Origin: JAMZMI01 sp039944535
GTDB lineage: Bacteria > Bacteroidota > Bacteroidia > Cytophagales > Cyclobacteriaceae
Assembly: GCA_039944535.1 (NCBI GenBank)
Contig: JBDUYP010000020.1
Location: forward strand, 177,777 to 241,776
Length of the DNA stretch: 64,000 nucleotides
Direction: 5' to 3'
Part shown: positions 1-7,769 of the stretch, one piece after another
Numbering within the stretch: position 1 is the stretch's first letter
Layout: every line of letters starts with the position of its first letter
Position numbers and translations under genes: made by a program
The notes under the pieces: model-generated
Seen by the model: the letters and a program-made list of their open reading frames with translations, nothing else
What the model was told of the DNA's origin: nothing
Databases searched by the model: none

Positions 1-20
1 TATTAAATATTTAAATAAGC

Positions 21-782
21 ATGTATATTAATCTTTCGGGCTTAAATATTCTCGTTACAGGAGCTAGTAGAGGTATTGGTAAGGCATTAGCCACCAAACT
101 AGCGGAAGCAGGGGCTACTATTGCGGTACATTACAATAAAAATGTTCGCGAAGCAGAAAACTTGTGTCATGTTTTGGGAAATGAGTCTAAGGCTTTTCAA
201 GCGGACTTATCAAAACCAAACGAGGCTGGTAAGCTATTTGAACGTGTAGTTTTAGAAATGGGAAGCCTGGAAGTTTTGATTAACAATGCGGGAGTGGCAT
301 TGCCGGCTCCAATTCTTACTAGTGAAGATGATTGGGTTAAGTCTTGGGATGAGACTTTGCAGGTCAATCTTACTTCCGCAGCAGTGCTGTGCAAAAAAGC
401 CGTAGAACACTTTTTAAAAAGAAAATCATCGGGACGAATCATAAACATAAGTTCTCGTGCAGCCTTCAAGGGTGAAAAAGCAGATTATATGGCTTATGCC
501 GCGTCCAAAGCAGGACTTGTAGCGCTAACAAAATCAATCGCCGCGGCATTTGGAAAAGATGGGGTTAAGGCTTTTGTTGTGGCTCCTGGGTTCGTAAGAA
601 CGGATATGGCGCAGGAGTTTATGGAAAAATATGGCGAGGATCATACGAAAGGAGATCTTTCTCTTGAAAGGCTAACCGAACCAAAGGATCTGGCACCTCT
701 GATTACCTTTATTGCCAGCGGAATGGCTGATCACTCAACCGGCGCAACGTTTGATATTAACGCAGGAAGTTATATGCATTGA
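21..782 (+). CDS. SDR family NAD(P)-dependent oxidoreductase (FabG-like)
   Basis: Classical short-chain dehydrogenase of 253 residues, a full length for the family. The Rossmann dinucleotide-binding motif TGASRGIG is at residues 13-20, the NNAG motif at 88-91, and the catalytic set is Ser145, Tyr159 and Lys163 (YxxxK). The closest broad class is 3-oxoacyl-ACP reductase (FabG), which reduces 3-ketoacyl-ACP in fatty-acid synthesis, but the substrate cannot be read from sequence and any secondary-alcohol dehydrogenase role is possible. Cytosolic, with no signal peptide. Only 20 bases of upstream sequence are in the window, so operon membership cannot be judged; the next gene follows after 51 bases. 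Confidence 0.9.
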   Translation: MYINLSGLNILVTGASRGIGKALATKLAEAGATIAVHYNKNVREAENLCHVLGNESKAFQADLSKPNEAGKLFERVVLEMGSLEVLINNAGVALPAPILTSEDDWVKSWDETLQVNLTSAAVLCKKAVEHFLKRKSSGRIINISSRAAFKGEKADYMAYAASKAGLVALTKSIAAAFGKDGVKAFVVAPGFVRTDMAQEFMEKYGEDHTKGDLSLERLTEPKDLAPLITFIASGMADHSTGATFDINAGSYMH

Positions 783-833
783 TGACAAGTCGAATCAAAT
801 TTTTATATTTAATGTAAATACAACCTAAGACGA

Positions 834-1247
834 ATGGAAAAACATAAGAACCAACTCAGAGCTCTCATACAATTGGCCATGTCAGATCAGACATTTGACC
901 AGGAGGAAAAAATACAAATTTACAGTATTGCCGTTGCTAATAATCTAGGCAAAGAGGTGGTTGATGAGCTAGTGGAAGAGAACATTCAGAAGAAAGGTTC
1001 TGTAGAGATTGATTTTGGTTCTTTGACATTTGACGAGAGGTTCGACTTTCTATATAATGTCATACAATTGATGAAAATCGATAGTGAGGTGTTTTTGAGT
1101 GAAATAAAATACTGCGAAAACATTGCGCAAAATTTAGGCTTTGATAAGAAGGTGGTAAAAGCACTTTCTAGCAGAATATATTCGGATCCGAGTATCACAG
1201 CCGATCGAGCCAGACTCATGCGTGAGACCAAAAACTTCGAATTATAA
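834..1247 (+). CDS. TerB-like helical protein, copy 1
   Basis: A 137-residue, mostly helical cytosolic protein with no signal peptide. The pattern of an acidic helical pair near residues 10-30 (LIQLAMSDQTFDQEEK) and a second near 70-95 resembles the TerB/tellurite-resistance helical fold, which often binds metal through acidic residues in the SDG-F-x-x-E-E type loop. It is a tandem paralogue of the next gene: both share an LxALIQLA start, an (F/Y)LYN(V/I)(I/V)QLMKIDS block and an ALSSRI(Y/F)SDP block. The family assignment is by pattern only and the role is unknown; the two copies are probably co-transcribed and may form a heterodimer. Confidence 0.8.
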   Translation: MEKHKNQLRALIQLAMSDQTFDQEEKIQIYSIAVANNLGKEVVDELVEENIQKKGSVEIDFGSLTFDERFDFLYNVIQLMKIDSEVFLSEIKYCENIAQNLGFDKKVVKALSSRIYSDPSITADRARLMRETKNFEL

Positions 1248-1299
1248 ATCAGAATATTCAAAAACTGTTGTAGATTAAAAGCCAGAAAAACGAAACCCG

Positions 1300-1695
1300 A
1301 TGAGTATAAGATCCCAATTAAGCGCCCTAATCCAACTAGCCAATATTGATGGCGAGTTTGCTGGAGAAGAAAAACTGATGATCATGATGGTAGGCAAAGC
1401 CAATGGTCTGAAAGAAGAAGAAATAATGGATTTGGTTGAAAACCCAGAACCATTGCCTCCCTTATCTACAATGAGTCAGGAGGATCGGTTTGAGTATTTA
1501 TATAACATCGTTCAACTGATGAAGATAGACTCTCAGGTTTACTTAAGCGAGATTAAGTATTGTGAAGAGCTGGCCGAGAAACTTGGCTATAAAAGAAGTG
1601 TTATTTCAGCACTTTCGTCAAGGATTTTCAGTGACCCGGGAATAACCTCCAACAGGGAGGCGCTTAAAAAAGCCGTTAAGAAATACGAAAACTAA
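1300..1695 (+). CDS. TerB-like helical protein, copy 2
   Basis: A 131-residue paralogue of the preceding gene, 52 bases downstream. The loop near residues 15-24 (IDGEFAGEEK) is closer to the canonical TerB acidic loop than in copy 1. The central FEYLYNIVQLMKIDS and the C-terminal ALSSRIFSDPGITS blocks line up with copy 1 without gaps, whereas the middle segment (residues 40-60) differs and is proline-rich here (PEPLPPLS). A good terminator follows at 1708-1735, so the pair looks like the end of a transcription unit. Function unknown. Confidence 0.8.
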   Translation: MSIRSQLSALIQLANIDGEFAGEEKLMIMMVGKANGLKEEEIMDLVENPEPLPPLSTMSQEDRFEYLYNIVQLMKIDSQVYLSEIKYCEELAEKLGYKRSVISALSSRIFSDPGITSNREALKKAVKKYEN

Positions 1696-1707
1696 AATTT
1701 TTAATCA

Positions 1708-1735
1708 GCCTCTTAAAACAAAGAGGCTTTTTTTT
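1708..1735 (+). terminator. Intrinsic terminator after the TerB-like pair
   Basis: The 7-bp stem gcctctt/aagaggc (1708-1714 with 1721-1727) and a six-base loop are followed by eight T residues. It ends the rightward TerB-like unit and lies only eight bases before the next start codon, so the gene at 1744 would need read-through or a promoter inside the hairpin region. Confidence 0.8.
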
Positions 1736-1743
1736 GACATTGC

Positions 1744-2598
1744 ATGCAGTTTGAATGGCGACCTTTTGAATCAATAGAATTTCCAAATGAAGACTTAAAC
1801 CTCGCGAAGGAGCAGGCCCACCAGGCCGTGCAGCCCGTGAGTGCTGTGGCCAGAAAGTTCTTACCGGAAGTACCAAATGATGCCAACGCGACTTTGGCAT
1901 GGGTGCCAGGCTTTACGCGCTTGGCTGGTCATTGGGTTACAGGAGTTAGGTCATTTCGCGCCTCTTTTAGCTTTCTGGATTTCAATATTTATTTGGTTGA
2001 CGAAAAAGTCAACACAATTTCTCAAATACGACTTTTGGGCAAGAGCCAAAATCAATTATTGATTTGGCTAGAGGAGCAAACAGGAAAGTTGGAGTTAGAT
2101 GCGTCGGACCTTACCATGAACCTTCCTTACGATCTTCCAGATTATGATTCGAAAGGGGCGGGTGTTTTTTCGGCAGAACAGCAAATGGTGCTGGAGCTTT
2201 CCAAATACTATCACAACACGTATGTGGTGCTAAAAGAAGTTTGTAAAAGCATGGGGCAAGAGGGCTTTACAATACAAACCTGGCCTCACCACTTTGATCT
2301 GGCGGTTTCGATTATTGTAAAAGACACAGGAGATCCGGAAACAGACTCTACTGTTTCTTTGGGCATGTCGCCTGGCGATGGAGAGTTTAGCGAACCATAT
2401 TTCTACGTGAACACATGGCCACATGTAAATACGAGAGAGCTCCCAAAACTTGCATCAGGAGCAAAATGGCACGAGGAAAGCTGGACAGGGGCAGTTTTAG
2501 CTGCAAGTCAGGTCGTAAATCAGCCGGATCAAAAGGGGACAGTGTCTCGTTTTTTTGAAACGGTTTCGGAAATACTCATTGCAGAGCTAAAATCTTAA
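1744..2598 (+). CDS. Conserved uncharacterised protein
   Basis: A 284-residue protein without signal peptide or membrane segment. Visible landmarks are a tryptophan-rich block (TWPHHFDLAVSI, about 180-191), a glycine/proline loop (LGMSPGDGEFSEPYFYVNTWPH, read as two parts, about 207-228) and a WHEESWTGAVLAAS block near 247-260. I recall similar unnamed proteins in Bacteroidota but cannot assign a named family; DUF5996 was considered and does not fit well. The His/Asp and Trp/His content could suit a small-molecule or metal site, but that is speculation. The gene ends immediately before the convergent bestrophin gene, the stop codons being adjacent. Confidence 0.75.
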   Translation: MQFEWRPFESIEFPNEDLNLAKEQAHQAVQPVSAVARKFLPEVPNDANATLAWVPGFTRLAGHWVTGVRSFRASFSFLDFNIYLVDEKVNTISQIRLLGKSQNQLLIWLEEQTGKLELDASDLTMNLPYDLPDYDSKGAGVFSAEQQMVLELSKYYHNTYVVLKEVCKSMGQEGFTIQTWPHHFDLAVSIIVKDTGDPETDSTVSLGMSPGDGEFSEPYFYVNTWPHVNTRELPKLASGAKWHEESWTGAVLAASQVVNQPDQKGTVSRFFETVSEILIAELKS

Positions 2599-3468
2599 TT
2601 AGTGTAGAATCTCTGAGACGTTGCTTTTGATTTTCAAGCTAATTTCATTTAGCGGCAAGTCATTTATATCGGTACCGAACGGATCCTCAATTTCTTCAGA
2701 AATAAGCTCCACGCTAACCAAAAAATAAAAAGCCAGCATCACCACTGGGGCTGTCCAGTAGCCAAACTCCCACATGAAACTAAAAGGAAGTGTGATACTG
2801 TAGATGAAGAGAAACTTTTTGATGAACATACTGTAGGAGTATGGAATAGGTGTGGTCTTGATTCTTTCACACGCACCAATGATATCCGTAAACCCCTTGA
2901 TTTCTTTATCGAGTATAATCAGTTGCTCATCAGTTATGATGCCGTCTTTGCGAAGCTTCATTATTCTGCGGTACAATATTTTATTCACGCAGTTTGGTCG
3001 GTGCTTGCTCTTTATGATTTCATTTTTGATATCGTCATTTATGGTATCCATCTCGCCTATCAGGATGCTATCCCGCAGGTGTTCCTTCATGGCAAAGACG
3101 ATGTTGGGTATCATTCTTCTGAAAAAAGCTCTCTCTTCTACATTTTCAACGGGTAGGTAGTTTGTCAATTTAATCGAGAGATGTCGTGTGTCATTGACTA
3201 GCTGTCCCCAGAGCTTTCTTCCCTCCCACCAGCGGTCATATGCTGTATTGGTTCGTAGCACAAGGAACAAACCCAGGATGACCCCAAGTATAGAGTGAAA
3301 AGCAACCGTGCCTCCGTAGTGAAACTGGAAGACGTCAACAATTAAAAAGACCAACAGAACGGTGAAAGTGCCAACGAAAAGAATCAAAGGAAATAGCAGC
3401 CGCATCACGTAGCGACTATATACATCAAATATTAGGGAGAACCAGGTCTTTGGGTTATACTGAATCAT
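2599..3468 (-). CDS. Bestrophin-family anion channel
   Basis: A 289-residue integral membrane protein of the bacterial bestrophin (UPF0187) family. Two hydrophobic helices lie near residues 22-70 and two more near 210-250, enclosing a long cytosolic helical section. The signature NTAYDRWWEGRKLWGQ follows the second helix, as in characterised homologues, where the pentamer conducts small cations or anions across the inner membrane. The late acidic segment EEIEDPFGTDINDLP matches the conserved EDPFG-D-x-NDLP motif that completes the family diagnosis. It converges on the gene at 1744 and lies 55 bases from the GH3 gene upstream; transcription with that gene is possible. Confidence 0.92.
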   Translation of the reverse strand: MIQYNPKTWFSLIFDVYSRYVMRLLFPLILFVGTFTVLLVFLIVDVFQFHYGGTVAFHSILGVILGLFLVLRTNTAYDRWWEGRKLWGQLVNDTRHLSIKLTNYLPVENVEERAFFRRMIPNIVFAMKEHLRDSILIGEMDTINDDIKNEIIKSKHRPNCVNKILYRRIMKLRKDGIITDEQLIILDKEIKGFTDIIGACERIKTTPIPYSYSMFIKKFLFIYSITLPFSFMWEFGYWTAPVVMLAFYFLVSVELISEEIEDPFGTDINDLPLNEISLKIKSNVSEILH

Positions 3469-3523
3469 GCTTCCAAGATAGTGCTAAAAGTGATGTCATT
3501 CTATATTAAATATAACAATCTAG

Positions 3524-4624
3524 TTATTCAGGATTCAAGCCGATTGAGCGCTTCAACTTGATAATTCGTGCATAAGACTCTTCTATTCGGCTTTTTGGGA
3601 TCTCACCTAGCAACACTTTTTCTTTTATTATTTGGTGAACCTGCCCGGCCGAAACCAGTTGAGAGTCGGGTACATTGCTGGCAAAAAGGACGATATCCAC
3701 TCCGGCGTTGATGGATTTTATGAGCGACTCCTCAAGCCCATATTCTTTGCTTATCGCACCCATTTGCATATCATCGGAAATGACAACACCGTCATACTTT
3801 AGGAATTCCCTCAATATGCCTGTAATCACGTTTTTGGATAGGGTGGCGGGAAGCTTTTCCGGCTCCACAATTCGATTAACGATGTGTGCGGTCATGATCA
3901 TTCGTACCAGACCTGAGTCGAGCAATATCTTATACGGAAAAACCTCATTCATTTGCCATGTGGTAGAAACATCAGCAATACCCAGGTGTGTGTCTTTCTT
4001 TGAGCTGCCGTGTCCGGGAAAATGCTTCAATGCGGTCACTATACCCAGGCTATCGTGAGCTTTGATAACTTCTGCGGCATGTTTGGCCACTTGTGAAGGG
4101 TCTGAAGAAAACGACCTGCCTACCTTGCCTATAATCGGATTTTCCGGGTTAATGTTGACATCAACAGAAGGGGCAAAGTTGAGGTTGAAACCCAGCCGAT
4201 AAAGTGTTGAGGCGGTTTGATAAGCATAGAAAGACGTGGAGTCTGTATTGTCAATTTTCCCAAGGTATTGGGCTGTTACAGTTTTGGGAAAGCCATATTT
4301 TGATTTTAAACGGTTGACTAGCCCTCCTTCTTCATCAATGCTCACAAAGAGAGGAATTGGAGACTGTTCCTGAGAATAATCTATGATTTCCTTGAGGTAA
4401 GTTTCAGGATAAGCGCTGTTAATATTTTTTTCAAAAAGGATAATCCCGCCAGCATACCCTTGTTTCAGTTCTTCGAAAACAGGCTCGGTTTTTTTCAAAA
4501 CATCAAAATCCCCAATGCCTATCATGATCATTTGCCCAATCATGATATCGAGGGAGTCTGGCTTTTGAGCACTTGAAATTAAAATGGACAAACCAGCAAT
4601 TACGCAGAGGAGGCTTTTTTTCAT
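3524..4624 (-). CDS. Glycoside hydrolase family 3 (NagZ-like beta-N-acetylhexosaminidase)
   Basis: A 366-residue single-domain GH3 enzyme. An N-terminal signal peptide (residues 1-19, ending ISSA-Q) sends it across the inner membrane. The substrate-loop motif SIDEEGG is at 95-101, KHFPGHG at 200-206 with the general acid/base-type His, and the nucleophile region VISDDMQM at 281-288 with Asp284/285. This is the layout of NagZ, which removes N-acetylglucosamine from muropeptides, although E. coli NagZ is cytosolic while this one appears exported. The adjacent upstream gene ends two bases before its start, so they are likely one transcript. It could instead act on other hexosaminides. Confidence 0.88.
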   Translation of the reverse strand: MKKSLLCVIAGLSILISSAQKPDSLDIMIGQMIMIGIGDFDVLKKTEPVFEELKQGYAGGIILFEKNINSAYPETYLKEIIDYSQEQSPIPLFVSIDEEGGLVNRLKSKYGFPKTVTAQYLGKIDNTDSTSFYAYQTASTLYRLGFNLNFAPSVDVNINPENPIIGKVGRSFSSDPSQVAKHAAEVIKAHDSLGIVTALKHFPGHGSSKKDTHLGIADVSTTWQMNEVFPYKILLDSGLVRMIMTAHIVNRIVEPEKLPATLSKNVITGILREFLKYDGVVISDDMQMGAISKEYGLEESLIKSINAGVDIVLFASNVPDSQLVSAGQVHQIIKEKVLLGEIPKSRIEESYARIIKLKRSIGLNPE

Positions 4625-4625
4625 T

Positions 4626-5705
4626 TTATTCTTTGTTCAGTTTAGAAAGGCGCATGCCCGAAAGCGACCGGTAAGATCCTTGCAAATCAGCAGCCATGCA
4701 CGAGTGCACTGGCAATATTCCGACCAAATCTCCAATTTTTAATGAAGAAATAAAGTTATCTGAGCCGCTAATGATCCCATGTTCCTGCGAAAGGCGAACA
4801 AACTTTGCAATGGATTCTTTTTGCCAGCCGGATGGCGTAAGAGAGACAACAAGTCCATAAGGAGATTCACTTCCCTTTATTGAGTCTTTAGAAAAGTGGA
4901 CACCTCCACCATATACTACAATTTCATTTCGATCTTTATGGATGGCAACAACTGGGCACGCAATGCAAACGGCAATGTTTGATATGCTACAGGAGCCATA
5001 AAAACGCTGAATGGCGTCATAAAAAACAAAGTTTCCCGGGCGAATTTCATCCACACTAGAGAAGTCCTCCAGCAGCGAGCAGGTAGGCGTATCACCATAT
5101 GAGAGTATCAAGTTTTGGTCACCTAGTAGGGATTTTGCCTGAGACAGGATTTCAATGCTATGGGAATAAATATTCAGTGCTTCTGCTCGATCAATTTTTT
5201 TGTATGAATGGCCTGCGTGAGCCAACAAACCAACCAGCTTGTGCTTCGGGTTTTGACTTTTTAGCTTAGGTAAAATATCAAACAATGCAGGAGGCACACC
5301 TGTTCTTCCAGTACCAACATCTATTTTGATAAAATAGCCAATGTGGGTGTTTACATTTTGGTTTAGGTGTTTCAAAGACTCTTCAGACTCTATGAGGACA
5401 TTGAGTTTGATTTTTTCAGCTAATAGCTCGATTGCTTTGTGTTCGAGGGGGTTATAAGGAAAAGCAATTGTGATGTCATGCCACCCATTGTCAGCAAAGT
5501 AGGTAGCCATTTCTACTGACGAAACAGTTGCTTTGCTAATGCCCTCTTCTTTGAACCAATCGGCTATATCTGCGGACTGGTGAGTTTTGAAGTGTGGGCG
5601 AAGTACAACACCCGAATTTTTGGCTTTTGCCGCCATTTTTCGGATGTTTTCCCTACAGATATTATCGTCAACAATAAGGGTGGGTTTGGTGATTGCGAAA
5701 CTCAT
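4626..5705 (-). CDS. D-threonine-aldolase-like PLP enzyme (alanine racemase fold type III)
   Basis: A 359-residue PLP enzyme of the D-threonine aldolase / D-serine dehydratase group. The N-terminal alanine-racemase-type barrel carries the Schiff-base lysine Lys40 in RPHFKTHQ. The C-terminal domain ends with the His334-Ser-Cys336 pair in PVHSCMAAD, the metal site that separates this group from alanine racemases. Family members cleave D-threonine or D-3-hydroxyaspartate or dehydrate D-serine; which of these occurs cannot be told. The enzyme is cytosolic. It sits in a leftward run YifB-type ATPase, this gene, then GH3, with gaps of 23 and 1 bases. Confidence 0.88.
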   Translation of the reverse strand: MSFAITKPTLIVDDNICRENIRKMAAKAKNSGVVLRPHFKTHQSADIADWFKEEGISKATVSSVEMATYFADNGWHDITIAFPYNPLEHKAIELLAEKIKLNVLIESEESLKHLNQNVNTHIGYFIKIDVGTGRTGVPPALFDILPKLKSQNPKHKLVGLLAHAGHSYKKIDRAEALNIYSHSIEILSQAKSLLGDQNLILSYGDTPTCSLLEDFSSVDEIRPGNFVFYDAIQRFYGSCSISNIAVCIACPVVAIHKDRNEIVVYGGGVHFSKDSIKGSESPYGLVVSLTPSGWQKESIAKFVRLSQEHGIISGSDNFISSLKIGDLVGILPVHSCMAADLQGSYRSLSGMRLSKLNKE

Positions 5706-5728
5706 TAGGCTAATCTACAGCACCTTTT

Positions 5729-7267
5729 TTAACCTGCCCAACCATCTCGGTCGAGGCTCCTGTATTGGATGGCTTCTGCCAGGTGCTCTATTTGTATGTT
5801 TTCAGAGTCTGCCAGGTCTGCGATGGTGCGCGAAACCTTTAAAATCCGATCATAGGCACGGGCCGACAAACCCAGCTTTTCCATGGCTGTTTTTAAAAGC
5901 ACTTTTCCGGCACTATTGATCTGGCAAACTTCTTTTACTTGAGATGACCCCATCATGGCATTGCTATGCGTTTCAGAAGAATCATCAAACCGGGACTTTT
6001 GAATCTCTCGTGCTTTGATTACTCTATCTCTTATTTCTTCGCTTGACTCTGCTTTTCTGTCTGCCGTCATCTGGTCAAAAGATACAGGCGTTACTTCTAC
6101 GTGTAAGTCTATCCTGTCTAGCAGAGGTCCGCTCACTTTATTCAAATAGCGCTGCACTATTCCCGGCCCACAAACACATTCTTTTTCCGGGTGGTTGTAG
6201 TAGCCGCATGGGCAGGGGTTCATACTGGCGATCAGCATAAAATTGGCCGGATAGTCGATAGAAACTTTCGCTCTGGAAATGGTGACACGTCTTTCTTCCA
6301 GAGGTTGGCGCATTACTTCCAGCACAGTTCTTTTAAACTCCGGCAACTCATCCAAAAACAAAACACCATTGTTGGCAAGTGAGATTTCTCCGGGCTGAGG
6401 TATGCCACCACCACCCACAAGCGCCACATCACTAATGGTATGATGTGGAGAGCGAAATGGCCGTGTTGCGATGAGCTTGCCGTGCTCGCCCAGCTTGCCA
6501 GCTACAGAGTGGATTTTTGTGGTTTCCAAAGCTTCGTGTAGTGAAAGAGGAGGCAGAATGGAAGGCAGGCGTTTGGCAAGCATGGTTTTACCAGCCCCCG
6601 GGGGGCCAATCATGATCACATTGTGACCACCTGCAGCGGCTATCTCCATGGCTCGCTTGATATTTTCCTGGCCTTGCACGTCAGCAAAGTCAGTTTCAAA
6701 ATTGGAGCTATCGTTGAAAAAGACATCCCGTGTATCAAACTCCATTGGTTTGATAGGGTTTGTTTCATCCAGATGCTCTATTGCTTCCTTAATGGTTTCT
6801 ACACCAATTATTTCAATATTATCAACGATTGCCGCTTCAGAGGCATTTTCTTTTGGGAGAATAAAGCCCTTAAAACCTCTTTTGCGTGCTTCGATGGCTA
6901 TTGGCAGAGCACCTTTGATTGGCCGAAGAATTCCGTCGAGCGAGAGCTCTCCCATGATCACATACTTTTCCAATTCTGGAAAAACCACTTGTTCGGAAGC
7001 TTGCAGTATCCCGAGAGCGATTGGCAGGTCGTAGGCAGAGCCCTCCTTTCGGATGTCTGCTGGAGCCAGGTTCACCACCACTTTTTGTCTGGGCATCCGG
7101 TACCCCAAATATTTCACTGCGGATTCAACGCGCTGCTCGCTTTCTTTCACAGCAGAGTCGGGCAGGCCTACCATTAGAAACTTGGTACCCTGACCTACAT
7201 TCACTTCTATAGTGATGGTGTGGGCGTTTACTCCATATACAGCACTTCCATACGTTTTAGCAAGCAT
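5729..7267 (-). CDS. yifB: YifB/ComM family Mg-chelatase-like AAA+ ATPase
   Basis: A 512-residue ATPase with the family's three-part build: an N-terminal Lon-substrate-like ChlI domain (about 1-170), an AAA+ core with Walker A GPPGAGKT at 221-228 and Walker B GVLFLDELPE at 301-310, and a C-terminal Mg-chelatase lid domain from about 400. A cysteine-rich insert (NPCPCGYYNHPEKECVCGPG) follows sensor 1, as is usual for the family. In Vibrio, ComM is a branch-migration helicase for natural transformation; elsewhere the role is little known. It is the first gene of a short leftward run with the aldolase-like and GH3 genes. Confidence 0.93.
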   Translation of the reverse strand: MLAKTYGSAVYGVNAHTITIEVNVGQGTKFLMVGLPDSAVKESEQRVESAVKYLGYRMPRQKVVVNLAPADIRKEGSAYDLPIALGILQASEQVVFPELEKYVIMGELSLDGILRPIKGALPIAIEARKRGFKGFILPKENASEAAIVDNIEIIGVETIKEAIEHLDETNPIKPMEFDTRDVFFNDSSNFETDFADVQGQENIKRAMEIAAAGGHNVIMIGPPGAGKTMLAKRLPSILPPLSLHEALETTKIHSVAGKLGEHGKLIATRPFRSPHHTISDVALVGGGGIPQPGEISLANNGVLFLDELPEFKRTVLEVMRQPLEERRVTISRAKVSIDYPANFMLIASMNPCPCGYYNHPEKECVCGPGIVQRYLNKVSGPLLDRIDLHVEVTPVSFDQMTADRKAESSEEIRDRVIKAREIQKSRFDDSSETHSNAMMGSSQVKEVCQINSAGKVLLKTAMEKLGLSARAYDRILKVSRTIADLADSENIQIEHLAEAIQYRSLDRDGWAG

Positions 7268-7329
7268 GGATCGAATATATCAATTTCTTAAGTAACTGAA
7301 TAAAAGGATTGATGAAAGATTGACTCGTT

Positions 7330-7689
7330 TTAGTCGATTCCCTCGTCTTCATCCTCAAAGCTGTCTTCCTCATCTTCCGTTGGCATTTCCTCTACAGTTT
7401 GAGATTTATCATAAAGCCTGGCCTTAAGGTTCAACACTTCCTGCTCGGCTTGCTTCACTTTATTTTTCAATGAAATAATGTGTGTGTTTTCAAGAACAAG
7501 CTCTGTCAGCATGAAAATGCAGAGAAAAATGAAAAGGCTCAAAAGATATACAGGAGCTTTTTTGAGGTCACTGAATGTTATATCAGCCTTATATTCTTCA
7601 ATGTTGACCATGATGTCAACACTGAAATACAAAACCACCAACGTGATGATGATATAAATAGGGTAAAAGAATAGTTTGAATTTTCTCAT
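7330..7689 (-). CDS. Small two-helix membrane protein with coiled coil and acidic tail
   Basis: A 119-residue protein of unknown function. Two transmembrane helices are visible (about 7-28 and 48-68), followed by a short heptad-patterned segment (about 74-95) and a very acidic tail of Glu and Asp (EDEEDSFEDEDEGID at the end). The layout is like small LapA-type membrane proteins, but no family motif is certain. Both termini are predicted to face the cytosol. It is separated from its neighbours by 62 and 80 bases, so it could be a single-gene unit. Confidence 0.7.
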   Translation of the reverse strand: MRKFKLFFYPIYIIITLVVLYFSVDIMVNIEEYKADITFSDLKKAPVYLLSLFIFLCIFMLTELVLENTHIISLKNKVKQAEQEVLNLKARLYDKSQTVEEMPTEDEEDSFEDEDEGID

Positions 7690-7769
7690 CAGGATATTGC
7701 TGAACGGGGCGAAAAGTTAGATAAAAACTTTGGGCGAAAACAGGAAAGAAATACTTTTTAGATGAACGA

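Noticed and set aside
834..1695. Tellurite resistance operon
   Set aside because: Only TerB-like domains are present, without TerA, TerC, TerD or TerE. A resistance role is not supported.
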